Part shown: piece after piece, positions 14,301 to 28,500 of the stretch
How the letters are laid out: every line of letters begins with the position of its first letter
Numbering within the stretch: the first letter of the stretch is position 1
From: Papilionanthe hookeriana x Papilionanthe teres
Lineage: Eukaryota; Streptophyta; Magnoliopsida; Asparagales; Orchidaceae
Assembly (NCBI GenBank): GCA_022702705.1
Contig: CM040426.1
Span: forward strand, 76,841,877-76,905,876
Direction of reading: 5' to 3'
Length of the DNA: 64,000 nt
Translations under genes and position numbers: made by a program
The notes under the pieces: generated by a model
Database searches by the model: none
Told to the model about the DNA's origin: nothing
What the model saw: the letters and a program-made list of their open reading frames with translations, nothing else

Positions 14301-17300
14301 TAAGATTATGTCAGATTTGGCCTAGCTTTGACCAACCATGTTTAGTGCGGTTTAAGTAGAGATTTTGTGAGAGATTTAGAGATGAAAAATTTTGAAGTGG
14401 TAGAGGGAAGAAAGAACAAAAATCCCTCACCATGATTTTGATTTTCATAGGAAGAAAAAAATAAATAACACGATGATAAATAAATCTATCACTTACTCAG
14501 GCAGTAGTTGGTGAAATATTTATGGGTTAGCCACCAAGCCTCTATATCTTGATGAAAACTCAAATTTTTTATTCAATTAACTACTTCTTTCATTCGACAC
14601 AAAAATACATAAATAGGTTCATACAAAACCTTAAATCTATTTAAAATAATTAAAATACAAGGGGTGGGGTGGTGTGTTGTGTTGTGTTTGGTTGGGGGGG
14701 GGGATACTGATCAACCCATAATATTTTAAAAACCCTAAAAACTCATCTTAAAATATTTAACTAATTACTAATCTTGCAATTAATTATTCCTCATGTTTTT
14801 TTAAAATCTTTTTCATAATATTCAAATTCACTTTAAATATAAAAATTTCAGATTTTTTCATGTTAGTCTTCAATGCGAAACACAAAGTCTTATACAAAAT
14901 TAGAACTTTAAAATTTAAATAAATAATTGTAGTTAAAATTCGATATCAAATGCTCGTTATGCTTATGCTTTGTTCATCTGCCTCTTGTGCTTGTGTTGCA
15001 TAATTTTTTTAGGCGTTTATAGAATTCTTCTTTGAAGGGTTACAATCGTAGTAGTCCTCTGCAAGGACGAGTGCCATCTTCTCCAAATCGTCTCTAGTAT
15101 GTTATGAATTATTTTTAAAAACGTGTTGACGTGGGGCGCTAAGAGGTGCCCTTGTAGCTAGGAGCTAACAGCGCCCCTAACACGGGACACTAATAGCGTC
15201 CCTGTAGTAGGGCGCTAATAGCGCTCCAACGTTGGTGCAAAAATTGCCAGCCAGCTGAACTGACTGGGCATCTCCTTACCTGTCTAGGGGACCGGTCAAG
15301 AACAATATCGTGGCGGGGAGGGGGAGGGGGGGTGTGGAAGTGCAGAAGGATCGCGAGATGCTTAGAAGAGGCGAGGCCATCGTGCGCTTATCTACGTATG
15401 GAAGGCCTATAATGCCTATTTTATGGAGTATTCCCCCCTCCCTTTTGTGGGAATTTCTTGTCCTATTCTTTCCTTTTTTCTCCAATTAGAGTCTATATAT
15501 TGTTGTTGTTTTGGAGAGTTAGGGCAGTATTGGTTTTGCTGATTTCATCTTGTGGAGTGTTCTCCCTATTCTACGGCAGTATTGGAGGACGTAGTGGTGC
15601 TCCAAGTCTATCCTACTTCAAAGTGGTGTTATATCTTTCCTTTTACCCTTACCTAACCCTTCTCCTCCCTCTCTTCTACCTCCGACCACCCCATACTTCA
15701 ACTTAACACCTAGCCACCCTTCCCCCAAGTTCTTTTTCTTGTTGTCCAGTTCCCCAGACATCACCCCAGCCTTCATCCGTTTTGTCCCTACATTCCCGCA
15801 TTGCTGTCCCCCCTTCCAAGCCTTCGTCCCATCCTCGTTCACCGTTGTTTTGCTGCAAAACCTACTGCCCAACCTTCCATTATTAGTGTCCTTGAAGTTC
15901 CACACCTTCCCCTCACTGCCACCAGCATTTCTTTGCTGCCACCACCCTTTCCAACCAGCCCGATCCACTTAGCTGACCTCCACTGCCCTTGGAACATACC
16001 TTAGAGGTGTTTGTTTGTGTAGTTTATGTTTTTTGTTGTTATTTTCTGTTGTGTTGTAACCCACTCTCTATATTAATAAAAATTTATTTTTGTGTTTCCG
16101 TTTTCCCTACTAGTTTTGATATCATTTGGTATCGGAGCCATGTTAACCCTAGTCCCATCATAGGGTTCCTAGCATCTGCCCCTACCCAAGCTACTGCCAC
16201 CAAAATTTTTTCTTTCTGATTCCCAAACCTCCAGCCTGAATTTGACCTAACCCTAATTAAACCCTTGTTGATTTTTAAAATCAGCAACAACAAATTAAAT
16301 TTTCTACACCATTAATGAGACTTCTACACTCTCTTTCACCTCCCCACTCTAAACCTTAGCCATACCTCCAACAAGATACATGCTCGAGCCTATCCTATCA
16401 TTTGGTATCAGAGCCATGTTAACTGAAGGTTCTAGCATCTGCCCCTACACAAGCTATCTCCACCAAAAATTTTTCTTTCTGATTCCCAAACCTCAAGCAA
16501 GAATTTGACCTAACCCTAATTAAACCCTTGTTGATTTTTAAAATCAGCAACAACAAATTAAATTGTCTACACCATTAATGAGTCTTCTACACCCTCTTTC
16601 ACCTCCCCACTCTAAACTCTAGCCATACCTCCAGCAAGATACATGCTCGAGCCTACCCGAAGGGAGATATGGCGAGAGTTCCGTCATCTTCAACAGAGAC
16701 TTGCAGAAATTGAAGAGTTAAAATAGAAGGAGGTTAACTTCGACCCGAATTTGGAGAGCCAAAGGGGAGAAAGAAATGACAATTGAATCCCTTCTAGAGA
16801 GGGATATCAGTGAAGGCCTAGAGAGGGATATCTGAAGAAGACAGGCCATGACGTTTCAGGATTCAGTATCAGTGGAGGCCTAGACAGGGATATCTGAATC
16901 CATTTCTTAGAAATAATTCTCGAGAAGAGAAGGCAATAAGAAGATTACTAAGTGGGAGAAGATGAAGAAGACAATGCAAAAAAAGTACCTCGCACCTCAC
17001 TATCGCTAGGATATGTTTCTGAAACTCCATGACTTGCAGCAGAGGGATCTTTCTGTGGAGTTCACAACCCAATTTGATCACTTAATGCTAAAGTGCGAAC
17101 TGATAGAGCTAGAAGAGCATACATTAGCCATATATCTTGGGAGACTGAAGCCTGTCATTAGCAATGTGGTGCAACTGCTATTGTAATGGACGCTGGGAGA
17201 TGTCCAAACATTGGCATTGAAGATAGAGAGACAACAGAAGGAGAATAGACAACATTTATCCTTTAGACAACAACCTTAAGGCAAGCAATCACCTACATTT

Positions 17301-19483
17301 AGCACGACCGATAATGGCACCCGAGAGAGACTAGCAAGCATGGACACAAGAATAATAGTCCGAATCAGAGCGAGAAGTAGGGGAAAGGTAGCGTGTCCAA
17401 CACTGTACCGGTCAAGCCATGTTTCAAATGTCACGGTTACGCTCACATAGCCTCCAACTGTCCTACCAGTAGTCTCACTAATCAGGGCGCCATTGAAGAG
17501 ATTAACTGTGAAGACAAAGCTGAGGAACATGGTGAGGTATATCAACTTCCCCCCAGATGAATGAGAGGCGCTCGTGATTCGACAGATCCTGCAGATAGAG
17601 GACATTAGTGATTCGCTGTGGTTTTGTCATATTCTACACCTGCTGTACAGTGAACGAAAATGTATGTAGTCTTGTTCTCGACGGCGGAAGCAACAAGAAT
17701 GTGACATAGACATAGTTGGTAGAGAAATTGAGACTTACAATTCAGAGAAATTCCTTATTATATTCACTGAAACGGCTGAAAAAGGAGAATCAGGTCAACA
17801 TCGATCAGAGATGCTTGGTAGAGTTTTCGATTGTGGGCCAGCTACAAGACCAGATGTGGTGTGATGTGGTTCCCATAGATTTGTACCACCTTCTGTTGGG
17901 TCGACCTTGGCAGTTTGATCGGAGGACTCAGCACGACGGATTTCGGAACACATTCTTTCACCAAGTATGGGAAACATATCTTTCTAGTTCCTTCAGCGAA
18001 GTCTGAGAATACAGGAGCCCTTACCAGCAGAGCGACATCAGTGGGGCCAGTTTTAGCAACGACACTGAATGAGAGGACTGAGCACCTGCTCCAGATACTG
18101 GACATATACGACCCAGGGCATATCAGGTTGGCACCTTACCATCAGTACCTCCATACAGGGAGGGTCAGATTACTCTCACTCCACGCCTGATTGAAATAAT
18201 CGTGGGTTACTTTGGGAAGATTCAACAGTTTAGGCGTGTTCCACAGCCTTAGGAGGACAGATTGATATGGATCTTTGCTCTCAATTTGAGGAAGACCCTC
18301 ATATACCCCGGGAGACAGTGCAGTCGCCAATGGGATCTAGGGGCAATTGACGACGAAATGGCAGCTTCGACTTATGATGTCGATGCTCCTCCAACCTCGG
18401 AAGACTGATGCAGGGTTCTAAGAGGCGTCCCTATAGCGCGACGCTAACTGTGCCCCTAATGCGGGATGCTAATAGCGTCCTTGTAGTTAGACACTAACAA
18501 TGCCCTATCGCAGGCGCAAAATTGCCAACCGGCCGGCCATCTCCTTGCCGGTCTAGGGGACTAGTCTAGAACAAATCGCGAGGGGAGGGGAGCCTAGAAG
18601 GATCGCAGGGTGTGTGGAAGGAGCGAGGCCACCGATGCTTCTCTACGTATAGATGGCCTTTAATGGATATTTTTTGGAGTATTCCTACTCTTTCCTCTTG
18701 TATGAGAATTTCCTTTTCTTTTCTTTCCCTTTTGTCTCCAATTAGGGTATATATATTGTTGTTGTTTCAGGGATTTAGGGCAGCTTGTTTTTGCAGATTT
18801 CAGATTCCTGTATGGAGTGTTCTCCCTATTCTAGGGCTGTATTCGAGGAGGCGGTGGTGCTCCAATTGTATCCTACTCTAATGTGGTGTTGTATCTTTTC
18901 TTTTACTCTTACCGAACCCTTCTTATCCCCTCTTCTACCTCCGACAACCCCATACATCAACCGAACACCCACCCACCCTTCCCCCAAGTGCTTACTCTTG
19001 TTGTCTAGCTCCCTGGACATCACCCCAATTGTAATAGCTCATTTCAGTTACATGGGGAGAGAAAACGAAGATAGCAGAGAGTAATCAAAGAGTCGAGCAG
19101 TTGGAAGAGAGAATGAAGAATTGAGTAAGACGAAATGAGGGGTTGAGAAAATGAATGAAGGGCGGGAGAAGAAGAGAGAAGTGTTGGGAAGCTAAGGGCA
19201 TGACATTTCACTCTATAAATTGTCGTATAACTTACCTTTCTAGCCAAGTGGCTTTTGTGGTGAAGGAAGACGAGAGGGAGGAGTTCCGTGTAGATGGAGG
19301 AGACGAGGCCGAAATACGAAGGAGAAGAGAGACAGCCGCAACGTAGGATTGTGCGAAGGAGGAAGTCGAGCATCTCATGCTGAGGCGAGGCTTACCCGCA
19401 CATAAATGAGGTGAATCGTGGTCCGCGCCTGTTAGTGCTCGGAGGTATGTATAATAAGTTTTATAAATTGATTTATTAATATA

Positions 19484-19539
<56 letters not shown>

Positions 19540-22500
19540 CCTATTTCATTGAAATAAAAAGGGGTATAAAGCATATATTATGAGAGGGCCCAAAAAATTG
19601 AGCTCGAATCATAAGAAACAAAAAACAAATAAAACTCAAATAGAGTGATACAAAAGTTTGAACAAAAATAAACAAGCAACTAAAGAGGACGAGGTCGCTA
19701 AGGCTTTCCTTTACCCCTGGTTATTGTAACGCATCCATAAATCACACTCCGAAGGGCTACTCAATTACTAGGGAGACCAAAATATCATCCATTAAGTTTC
19801 CGAGGGGATAAGTAACTCCGAACTTTCTTCTTACTCGGGAGGTATACACTTGTCATTCTTCTTCAGTAGACTTGACAGTCTGATCCGAAGTGGGAAAGAC
19901 TGTTGTTGTGATAGGTTCCAATACTTGGGAATTTTCTACCCATTGAGCGAGTAGAAGAACCAGGCTACTGTTAGGCAGTAGTTCTTCCTCAGTAGTAGTA
20001 GGCACTTTTTCCGTCATTATAATATGAGTATTTGTTTCTTCCCTATCTTCAGATATGGTCTGATCCCCCTCTATAGTAGTGAGTACCTGAGATAGTAGTG
20101 TAGCTGCTCTAGTAGAAGAAATAAGAGAGATAACCTCATTCTGTATAGCAGTGACAACTACTTGATGCTCCTCCAAGGGTCGATCCTTCTCAACCTGTTC
20201 TGGAACAGTAGTGGGTATCATTGCCGGTAAGGAAAAGGGTAACCTGTCGCAGGAATGTGCGGTCCAGTAGTATTTGCATGTGGAGGTTTGAGGTTCGGAT
20301 GCAAGTGGTAACACTGATGGGAAGAGTAGCCAAACATATGGCAGTGGGTATAGTAAAGAGGTACCTGTTCTAGTTCTTCTGGTTGCCAAAATCTCTGATG
20401 TTGTGTGCCAATCCATATCTCTGTCGGAAACGGTAGCGTGATGTCTCGTTCTATCAGTATTCCAGTCTCATAAGGTCGAGTCATATGCTCTGTAGGCGGG
20501 TCGGTTTGGAGTGGTGTGCCATAGATCTTTGCGAAGGTGAATAGAAGCTTTTGATCGTAAATGTGTATCTGCAGATCTGGCAAGCACAACTAAACAAGGA
20601 TGATGGGAGGCTCAGTACGATGATCGAAATCCACCGTCCATTTTAGCACCTTCTTCACCCGATTGTCAATTCAAAGGAGTCTTCTAGCAAGTACTTGAGT
20701 GTAATCACCATCACCGGTTAATTGGATGAGAACGTGCCTCCCATCCAATCTACCAATCTTCCAACTTCCATTCAGTTTCATTTGCTCAAATTCTTTTCGG
20801 ATTAGTTCAAGTTTAGGATTGCCGTATAAGAACTTACCTACTAGAAACAGTCGGGAGGGTGCATCTAGAGTGGAGATCTCTTCCTCTGTAAGAAAAATTG
20901 CAGGTTTTCCGTCTTTACGGGACGCCTTTTTGAGAAACCCAGTTTCAATGCCTTGCGCGAAAGCATCGTGATATCTCTGCGGGAAAATGTTGGAACGTGA
21001 GGGGGTGCGAGAGGGGTTATTACCGGCGAGGGCTTCGGCGTATGAACGACCCGAGCCCATTACTTCAGTTGCGCAAGTCCAACAGGGCCTGCAAGAGGGA
21101 GCTGCAGGAGGGAGCCGCTGTTGTTGACGCAGCTGTCGAGCCCGACAAGATGTCGAGCAGACAGTTGCTCGGCCACCAGCAAACAGACAGTGGATCGACG
21201 ACGCTGGTGCTTGCAGATGTCGAGCCGCAGCAGTCGAGCTCAACAAGTCGAGAAAATTCCGCTAGCTCGGCCACCAGCAGTTGCGCAACGGTCAAGTAGA
21301 GCTGGAGGAAGCACGAACGCGAGAAGAGATGTGAACACCTCCCACGGCATGCGACGGAGAGGACACGAGAGTCCGTAGAGCAGGCGTTAGGGTTCGCCAT
21401 GTGGCGAAACCCTAGAGGAGCGGAGCGGGATGACGACGAAATATTATTATAAAGTAAAATAATGATAATTTTACTTTAAGGGAATTTAGATTGTGATTTA
21501 TCACGAAATATTTCAATTCCAATCACATAGGATGCCTCACTCATATCTTTCATTTTGAAGTTTTTAGAGAGAAATTCTTGGTTTCATATAATAAACCAAG
21601 ATCATTAGTAGCCAGCAAGATGTCATCAACATATAAAATAAGAAATATGATCTTGCTCCCACTGACCTTTAAATATATACACCGATCAAAAGTATTTTAT
21701 TTAAATACAAAGGACGTGATGGTATCATTGAACTTAAGATACCATTGTCGGGATATTTGCTTAAGTCCGTATATTGATTTCTTAAATTTACACACCATGT
21801 GTTCCTTTCCTTTAACTGAAAATCCTTCAGGTTGACTCTTGTAGACCTCTTCATCTAAATTCCCATTAAGCCCATCTTTCTAGCTGAGCGGAGCGGGATG
21901 ACGACGAAATATAAATGAGATTATATAAAGTAAAATAATGATAATTTTTAGCTAATTAAAAGATAGTAACATTTTAAATAAAATAAAATTTTAATATAAA
22001 TATCATGTCTATTTTAGGTGTTCCATTTTAGAAGTCGATGTTGGGACAATCTATCAAATTAAGCACGTCGAGGTGAGTACTTGCACTTTTAAATTATAGT
22101 AATAATTTGTTTCTTCTCAAATTTGTTTGTAGTTTTTAGGGTTTTTAAAATATTATGTGTCATTAAATCAGGAGTCTACAGATTATGTAGTTTTGTAATT
22201 TGTTAATTAAATTAAAATGTGATTATAGGGGTGAGTTCTTGCTACTGTGAAGACTTAAATGATATAAAATATGAAAGCATAGAAGTGTGAGCTTACACAT
22301 AGTTATAAGAAACGTATTTATCTAGTTAATACAAATAATCTGAAATTTTGAAGTTTAACCAGCTCATGCCAAAAAATGATATAAGTTTCTCAGAATTACT
22401 AGTAGACAAATCAAACCTAATACATAGCATGAAAATAGACCGCATAATAGAGAAAATAATATAAGGGTTCCAATTTTAATCAAGAAAAGCTTCTTCTTGT

Positions 22501-25500
22501 ATTTGACTCTCCAAAACTTGCTCATTTCTTCAATATTATGTTCTTTTGGTGAAAGGTTTAAGGTTTGCTTTGATGTGATAGATTTTCTTGGGTTCAGAAG
22601 CTTCAAATTTCAGAAGGAATTCATGGAAATATGGAATTAAGAATTGGGCGGAAGGATCAAGGGGAAAATTTAAATTATGGGTCAACCATACAAGTTGCAA
22701 CCTAAAAATAAAAAAAGATTCAAAATATGAATTTAAGCCTATGGTATGGAAAGTATGTACAGTTGCAAGGCTTAAAATCAGTTGAAAATATTAGATTGAG
22801 ATGCCTATATATGATCTGAAAAGTGTCATTAAGTTTTGTGGAGTTTAGATTTTTATTTTGTTTTATTTATGTTATATGGGTACTAGGTCTTGCATGAACA
22901 TAACACAAAGAAATTTTCGGGTGGATTTTTGACCTTTTTGAAAGGGTTTAGGGCCCAAAAAAAATTGGAAAAACAACTATTAGTAGTAGGAAAATATGTT
23001 GAAATTAATTTTTGTGTTTTTTCACTAAAGTTTTAAGGTTTCAAGGGGAGTAAAAAGCTAACTGAATAAGACTAGGTTAGACATAGCCTATTCATAGCCG
23101 ACTACTTCAACTGCGTTTTAAGTAGGGATTTTGTGGGAGATATGGAGATAAGAAATTATAGGTTGATAGAGGGAAGGAGCAAAAATCTTCCAGCAAGATC
23201 TAGAATTTTCATACTAAGAAGAAAAATAAAAGTGTAATGATAAATAAATCTCACTCATCAAAGCAGCATGGTGGTGGAAGATTACCAATAATCCACCTCA
23301 TTTGGTTGCCCAACAAGCTTCCAAGTCTTAGATGAAAATGCAATATTTTTTTTTAACCTATCATCCCTTTTATTCTCAAAACAACAAATAACTTGGTCCC
23401 TATAACCCCTAATTCTTGTTGAAACTTTAAAAAGATCACACGGAGGGAAATTGTGAGCTAATACCTTTAAAACACTTAAAGAATACAACAACAACAACAA
23501 CAACAACAAAGCCTTAATCCCACTAAGTGGGGTCGGCTACATGAATCCTTTTTCTCCATTGCGTCCTATTTAGTGTCAAATTTTCATTTAATTCTAATAG
23601 ATTAAGATCATTTTTTATGCAATAAGCCCAAGTTTTCCTAGGTCCGCACTCTACCTTTCTTAACATAAGTTGTATTTAAAACATCTACTCTCCTAATCGG
23701 ATCATCAGGTGGTCGACGTTTATTGTGACCAAACCATCTAAGGCGACTCTCTCTAATTTTATCCGTCACTAGTGCAACTCCAACCCTATTATGGATATAT
23801 TCATTTCGCATTTTGTCTCTAAGTGTAAAGCCACTCATCCATCTAATCATTCTCATCTCGGCAACACTTAACTTAACATTATGCTTTTCTTTTAAAGGCC
23901 AACATTCAGCACCATAGAGCATTGAAGGTCTCACCACCATCTTATAAAATTTTCCTTTTAGTCTAAGTGGGACTTTTCTATCACACAATAGGCCGGACGC
24001 ATTTCTCCACTTCAACCAACCAACCTGAATTCTACTATTAACATCCCCATCTATATCACCATCGCTTTGAACTATGGACCCAAGATATCTAAATCGTTCA
24101 CACCTTTTAATAATTTGATCACCCAAAGTTACACTTACGTCACTCAGACCTACTATTACTAAAATTACATTCCATGTATTCGGCTTTTAGTTCTACTCAA
24201 ACGAAGACCTTTAGACTCCAATGTAAACCTCCATAATTCAAGTTTTTCCTGGACTTTTTCTCTTGTCTTATCCACCGGGAGGATATCATCAACGAAAAGC
24301 ATACACCGAGGTACATCCTCTTGTAAATGGCCGATAAGACCATCCATAAATAAAGCAAAAGATATGGGCTTAAAGCCGATCCTTGATGTAAACCAACGTA
24401 AATAGTAAAATACTGGTCAATCCTCCTTCGGTTCGAACACATGTAACAACTCTAAGCATACATATCTTTAATGACTTGAATATAAGTCAAATCAACACCT
24501 TTCTTCTCGAGGACTCTCCAAAGAACATCTCTAGGAACCTTATCGTAAGCTTTTTCTAAATCAATAAAAATCAAATGTAGATCCTCCTTATTATCTCTGT
24601 ACCTTTCCATCAAACCTCTTAATAAATGTATAGCTTCCATGGTAGACCTGCCCGACATAAATCCAAATTGATTATGAGAAATCTTCGTAATACGTCTTAA
24701 CCTATGTTCAATTACCCTCTCCCATAACTTTAAAGTATGACACATCAATTTAATTCCTCTATAATTTGCACACTCTTGTGCATCTCCTTTATTCTTAAAA
24801 ATGGGGACCAAAATGTTCTTTCTCCACTCCTCAGGCGTCTTTTTTGTTTTTAAAATAATATTAAAAAGTTTAATAAGCCAGGAAACCCCCAAATCACCTA
24901 AACATTTCCACACTTCAATTGGGATATCATCAGGTCCTCCGGCCTTTTCCCATTGGTTTTCTTTAAAGCCTCATCAACTTCTTTTTTACTAATGCGACGG
25001 TAAAAGTGAAAAGTTTTATTATTATTAAGATATTAAGATCACTAAGGTCGATCGTACTTTCAGCATCATCATTAAAAAGTTTATCAAAATAACTCACCCA
25101 CTCTATGTTGAATATCTTTTTCAAGAAAAACACTTTTGATTATCATCTTTAATACACTTTACTTGAGTTAAATCTTTACTTTTCTTTTCTTTTGTTTAGT
25201 TAGTTTATACATATATTTTTCACCTTCCTTAAGTATCTAACATGTTATAAAGATCACTAAAAGCGAATTTTTAGCGTCATGGATTATTCTTTTACACTTC
25301 CTGCGGGTCATTTTATATTTTTCCCGATTCTCTACGCTTTTACATTTAAACCAATTTTTATAACATAACTTCTTATATTTTATCTTTTCGTACATTATTA
25401 TTCCATCACCAATTATTTTTATTTATAAAAATTTTTCTTTCGATTCTCCAAGATCATCTTTATGAACTTGTTTAATAATATTAGTTAATTTTTCCCACAT

Positions 25501-28500
25501 AACATTAGCGTCTTCATGAAGCATCCCAAATATTTAAATCTTGAATTTTACTCATAAAAATAATTTTATTTGTGTCTTTTAGGTGCCCCCATCTTATTCT
25601 ACGATGTTGAATCCTAGTATTCTTTATTTTACAATTCTTCATCTTAAAGTCTAGAACTAATAATCGATGTTGGGTACTTAATTAATCACTTGGAATGACC
25701 TTACAATCCTTACAATCTCGACGATCTCTTCTTCTCATAAGAAAATAATCAATTTGTGTTTTATTAGATCCATTCTTATAAGTAATAAGATGCTTCATCT
25801 CTTTCTTGAATAAAGTATTAGTAATAATCATATCATACGCTAAAAGAAAATCTAAACTGCTCTACTTCTTCATTAATCGCTCCATAACCGTAACCACCAT
25901 GAATATTTCGAAATCTTCTACCACCGTACCGATACATGTCCATTTAAATCTCCTCCAATAAAAATTTTTTCTTGAGCGTATCGAGTGTATTAAGTCTTCT
26001 AAATCATTCCGAATTTATCTTTAGAATTATATCTAAGCCAACTCGAGGAAGCATAAAGACTTATAATATTAAAAATCTTAAGTATTAATAATAATCTTAA
26101 GTCTTTATAATTCTATCTCCAACTCTATTAATTTTAACAACATTATCTTTCAAACTTTTATCTATAATTATACCTACACCATTTCTAAGTACGACTCTTA
26201 CTAGAATACATGTAGTTTAAAACCTAAGTTATCAATTTCCTTAGCTTTTTCTCCAACCCATTTAGTTTCTTGAATACATAGGATATTTATCTTTCTATGG
26301 ATCATAATATCAACCAATTCCATTAATTTACCATGAGAGTACACTATATTCCAAGATCCTATCCTAATACTTAGTATCGTAGACTAACTTCTTTACCCGC
26401 ATCCGTCCGTAATGTTGGAACCCTCGCTACTTGACACTACACCCGGCGCCGGTGTAGCGGCCTTGCACACTTTTCACTGTATTCGAGCCATACGGTGCGT
26501 CGCTTCCAGGGGACGCCCTAGCACTTACACAATGATCAAAAGGATTCATGTCATGATTTTTTTTTCGACAAGTTTTATGCTGATTGTCGACTACCTAACG
26601 CAACCCTCCACTTTTCACATCCGGGCTTGGGACCGGCAACGGCAGTGTTAATCATACAATTATTTAGTTTTTTTTTCATTTTTTTATACTATTCCCATAA
26701 TTTAAAGATTTAAATTCATTTGAACTTTAAATTGTCAAATCTTCCATTTAATTCCATAACATGAATATTCAAAATAAAAATTGCACAAAACTATAACATG
26801 CAAACTCAAGTAAATCTTTTTAATTAAAATTCCTTATCAAGTCTTTATTATGCTCGCAGTTGTGGTAAATAGTATCGTTGTGATTTTTCCAACTAATAGA
26901 TTCTTTGATCTTTTTTGGGAAAATTGTGGTCATCTTCCAATTGTGTAGCATGTCACCATTATTACTTCTAATTTTACTAATCATCATTTTGGACTTGTTG
27001 CTCTCCTAGATGAATATGACCCTCTAGAATAATCCCAGATGATTATCATTACCTTTATGCAACTTTCTTGATTCAAATGCAAATGCTCATTCAATATGTC
27101 AAGGTTTTAATTCTAGTGCTTCTTTCTATATTACAGTATCATACTTGCATTTATTTATTCCTATGCTATATGGCCCTCTTTCCCTCTCTCTTCTATTTCG
27201 GGAAAGGATCTCTCTCCTTTTATTAACTATAAACAATGTCTTGTATATTCTCCTCTTGTACACATACTTATAAATTTTCATACCAATCCCATATCCAGTT
27301 GATAATTTTTTATCCCTCCAACTCTGTTTTAAGAAGATGAGCAGTGGTTTCCCTCAATATTTTCTCTTACAAATGGCATTTTCATCTCAAACACCATGCT
27401 TACCATCTTCAAGGATTCACTCATATCTTGTTATTTGTTTATAATTTTAAATGTGAAGCCTAGGATAATCGCCAGTGTCAAAAACTTCTCATAGTAGCAC
27501 CTTTTTTTTATTGGTCTATCTCAGTATTTTTGGTCCAAGGTCGATATCCACTCGTATGATTTTTTGTAATTATGACTACATTAAGATTACTTGGATATAT
27601 CTTAGCATTTGAGAGTTCTAATTATTTTCTTAAGAAATAAGAGTTTAAATTTTGACCTCATAAAATTCATCGTTTTGATAATGGCCAAAAATTTTTGCGT
27701 TCTAATTTTCACTTCTTGCATGCTTATAATGGTATTATCTAAAAGTCTTTTTACCCTTATACAACAACAACAACCTTTATCCCACTAAGTGGGGTGGTCG
27801 GCTACGTGAATCCTTTTTCTCCATTGCATTGAGTGTCATATTTTCATGAATGTTCTACCATAATAATTTGGCTAAATATATGCATCTACATCATATTAAA
27901 ATGATTTGGCTAAATATATGCATCCACGTCTACTCAATGTTATTCATGCCGATATTTCTCAATGAAAGTTGTGGGGAGTGGGGATTTTTATATAACACCT
28001 TGTTTCGTAATCATTTTTTGTGTCTATCATTTCTTTTAGTGGGGCAACCTTCTATTTTCTAAATACAAGCAAATCAATTTTTTTCTTACTCTATTATTGC
28101 TTGTGCTTTTTTCGTTCACACTTCTTCTGTATGAGATAATTTCTCTCTTCGTACAATTAAATGTATCTTTTGTTCTATTGTTGTACTTGAAAATGCTACC
28201 ATATTATGATTTATCTACTAATTACTTTTATGAATCTGTTGATGCTATATTTTATGAGGAAACTTCACGATACCTTTATCTCTTCTGCATTACAAACTCT
28301 TTTGCATGGTCTTGTTTGTCTCTTAACACACCTCTTTCCACCTCATTTGATATGGTAGCCGTTATTTGCATGTGAAATCTTAGATCTTTTATCTTACTAA
28401 TACTCTCCTTAAAAGATACACCGGCTTACAAATCGCTTGATATAGTCTTTTACATACTTTGATCATTTTTTTCTTGTCTTTCTATTTTCTTAATAAGTTG

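Larger units (their letters stand above)
15127..19029 (+). mobile_element. Ty3-like LTR retrotransposon lacking RT and integrase
   Basis: The left LTR (15127-16124) is followed by a primer binding site, a 2.28 kb internal region with gag and protease remnants, and a second LTR (18406-19029) cut off at its 3' side. Between protease and right LTR there is room for only a few hundred bases, so RT, RNase H and integrase are absent. It is either internally deleted or a non-autonomous family. It lies in sense with NAA35. Confidence 0.82.

Noticed and set aside
23638..24913. RTE reverse transcriptase frames as host genes
   Set aside because: Motifs are those of non-LTR retrotransposons, with stops and a (TTG)n tail.
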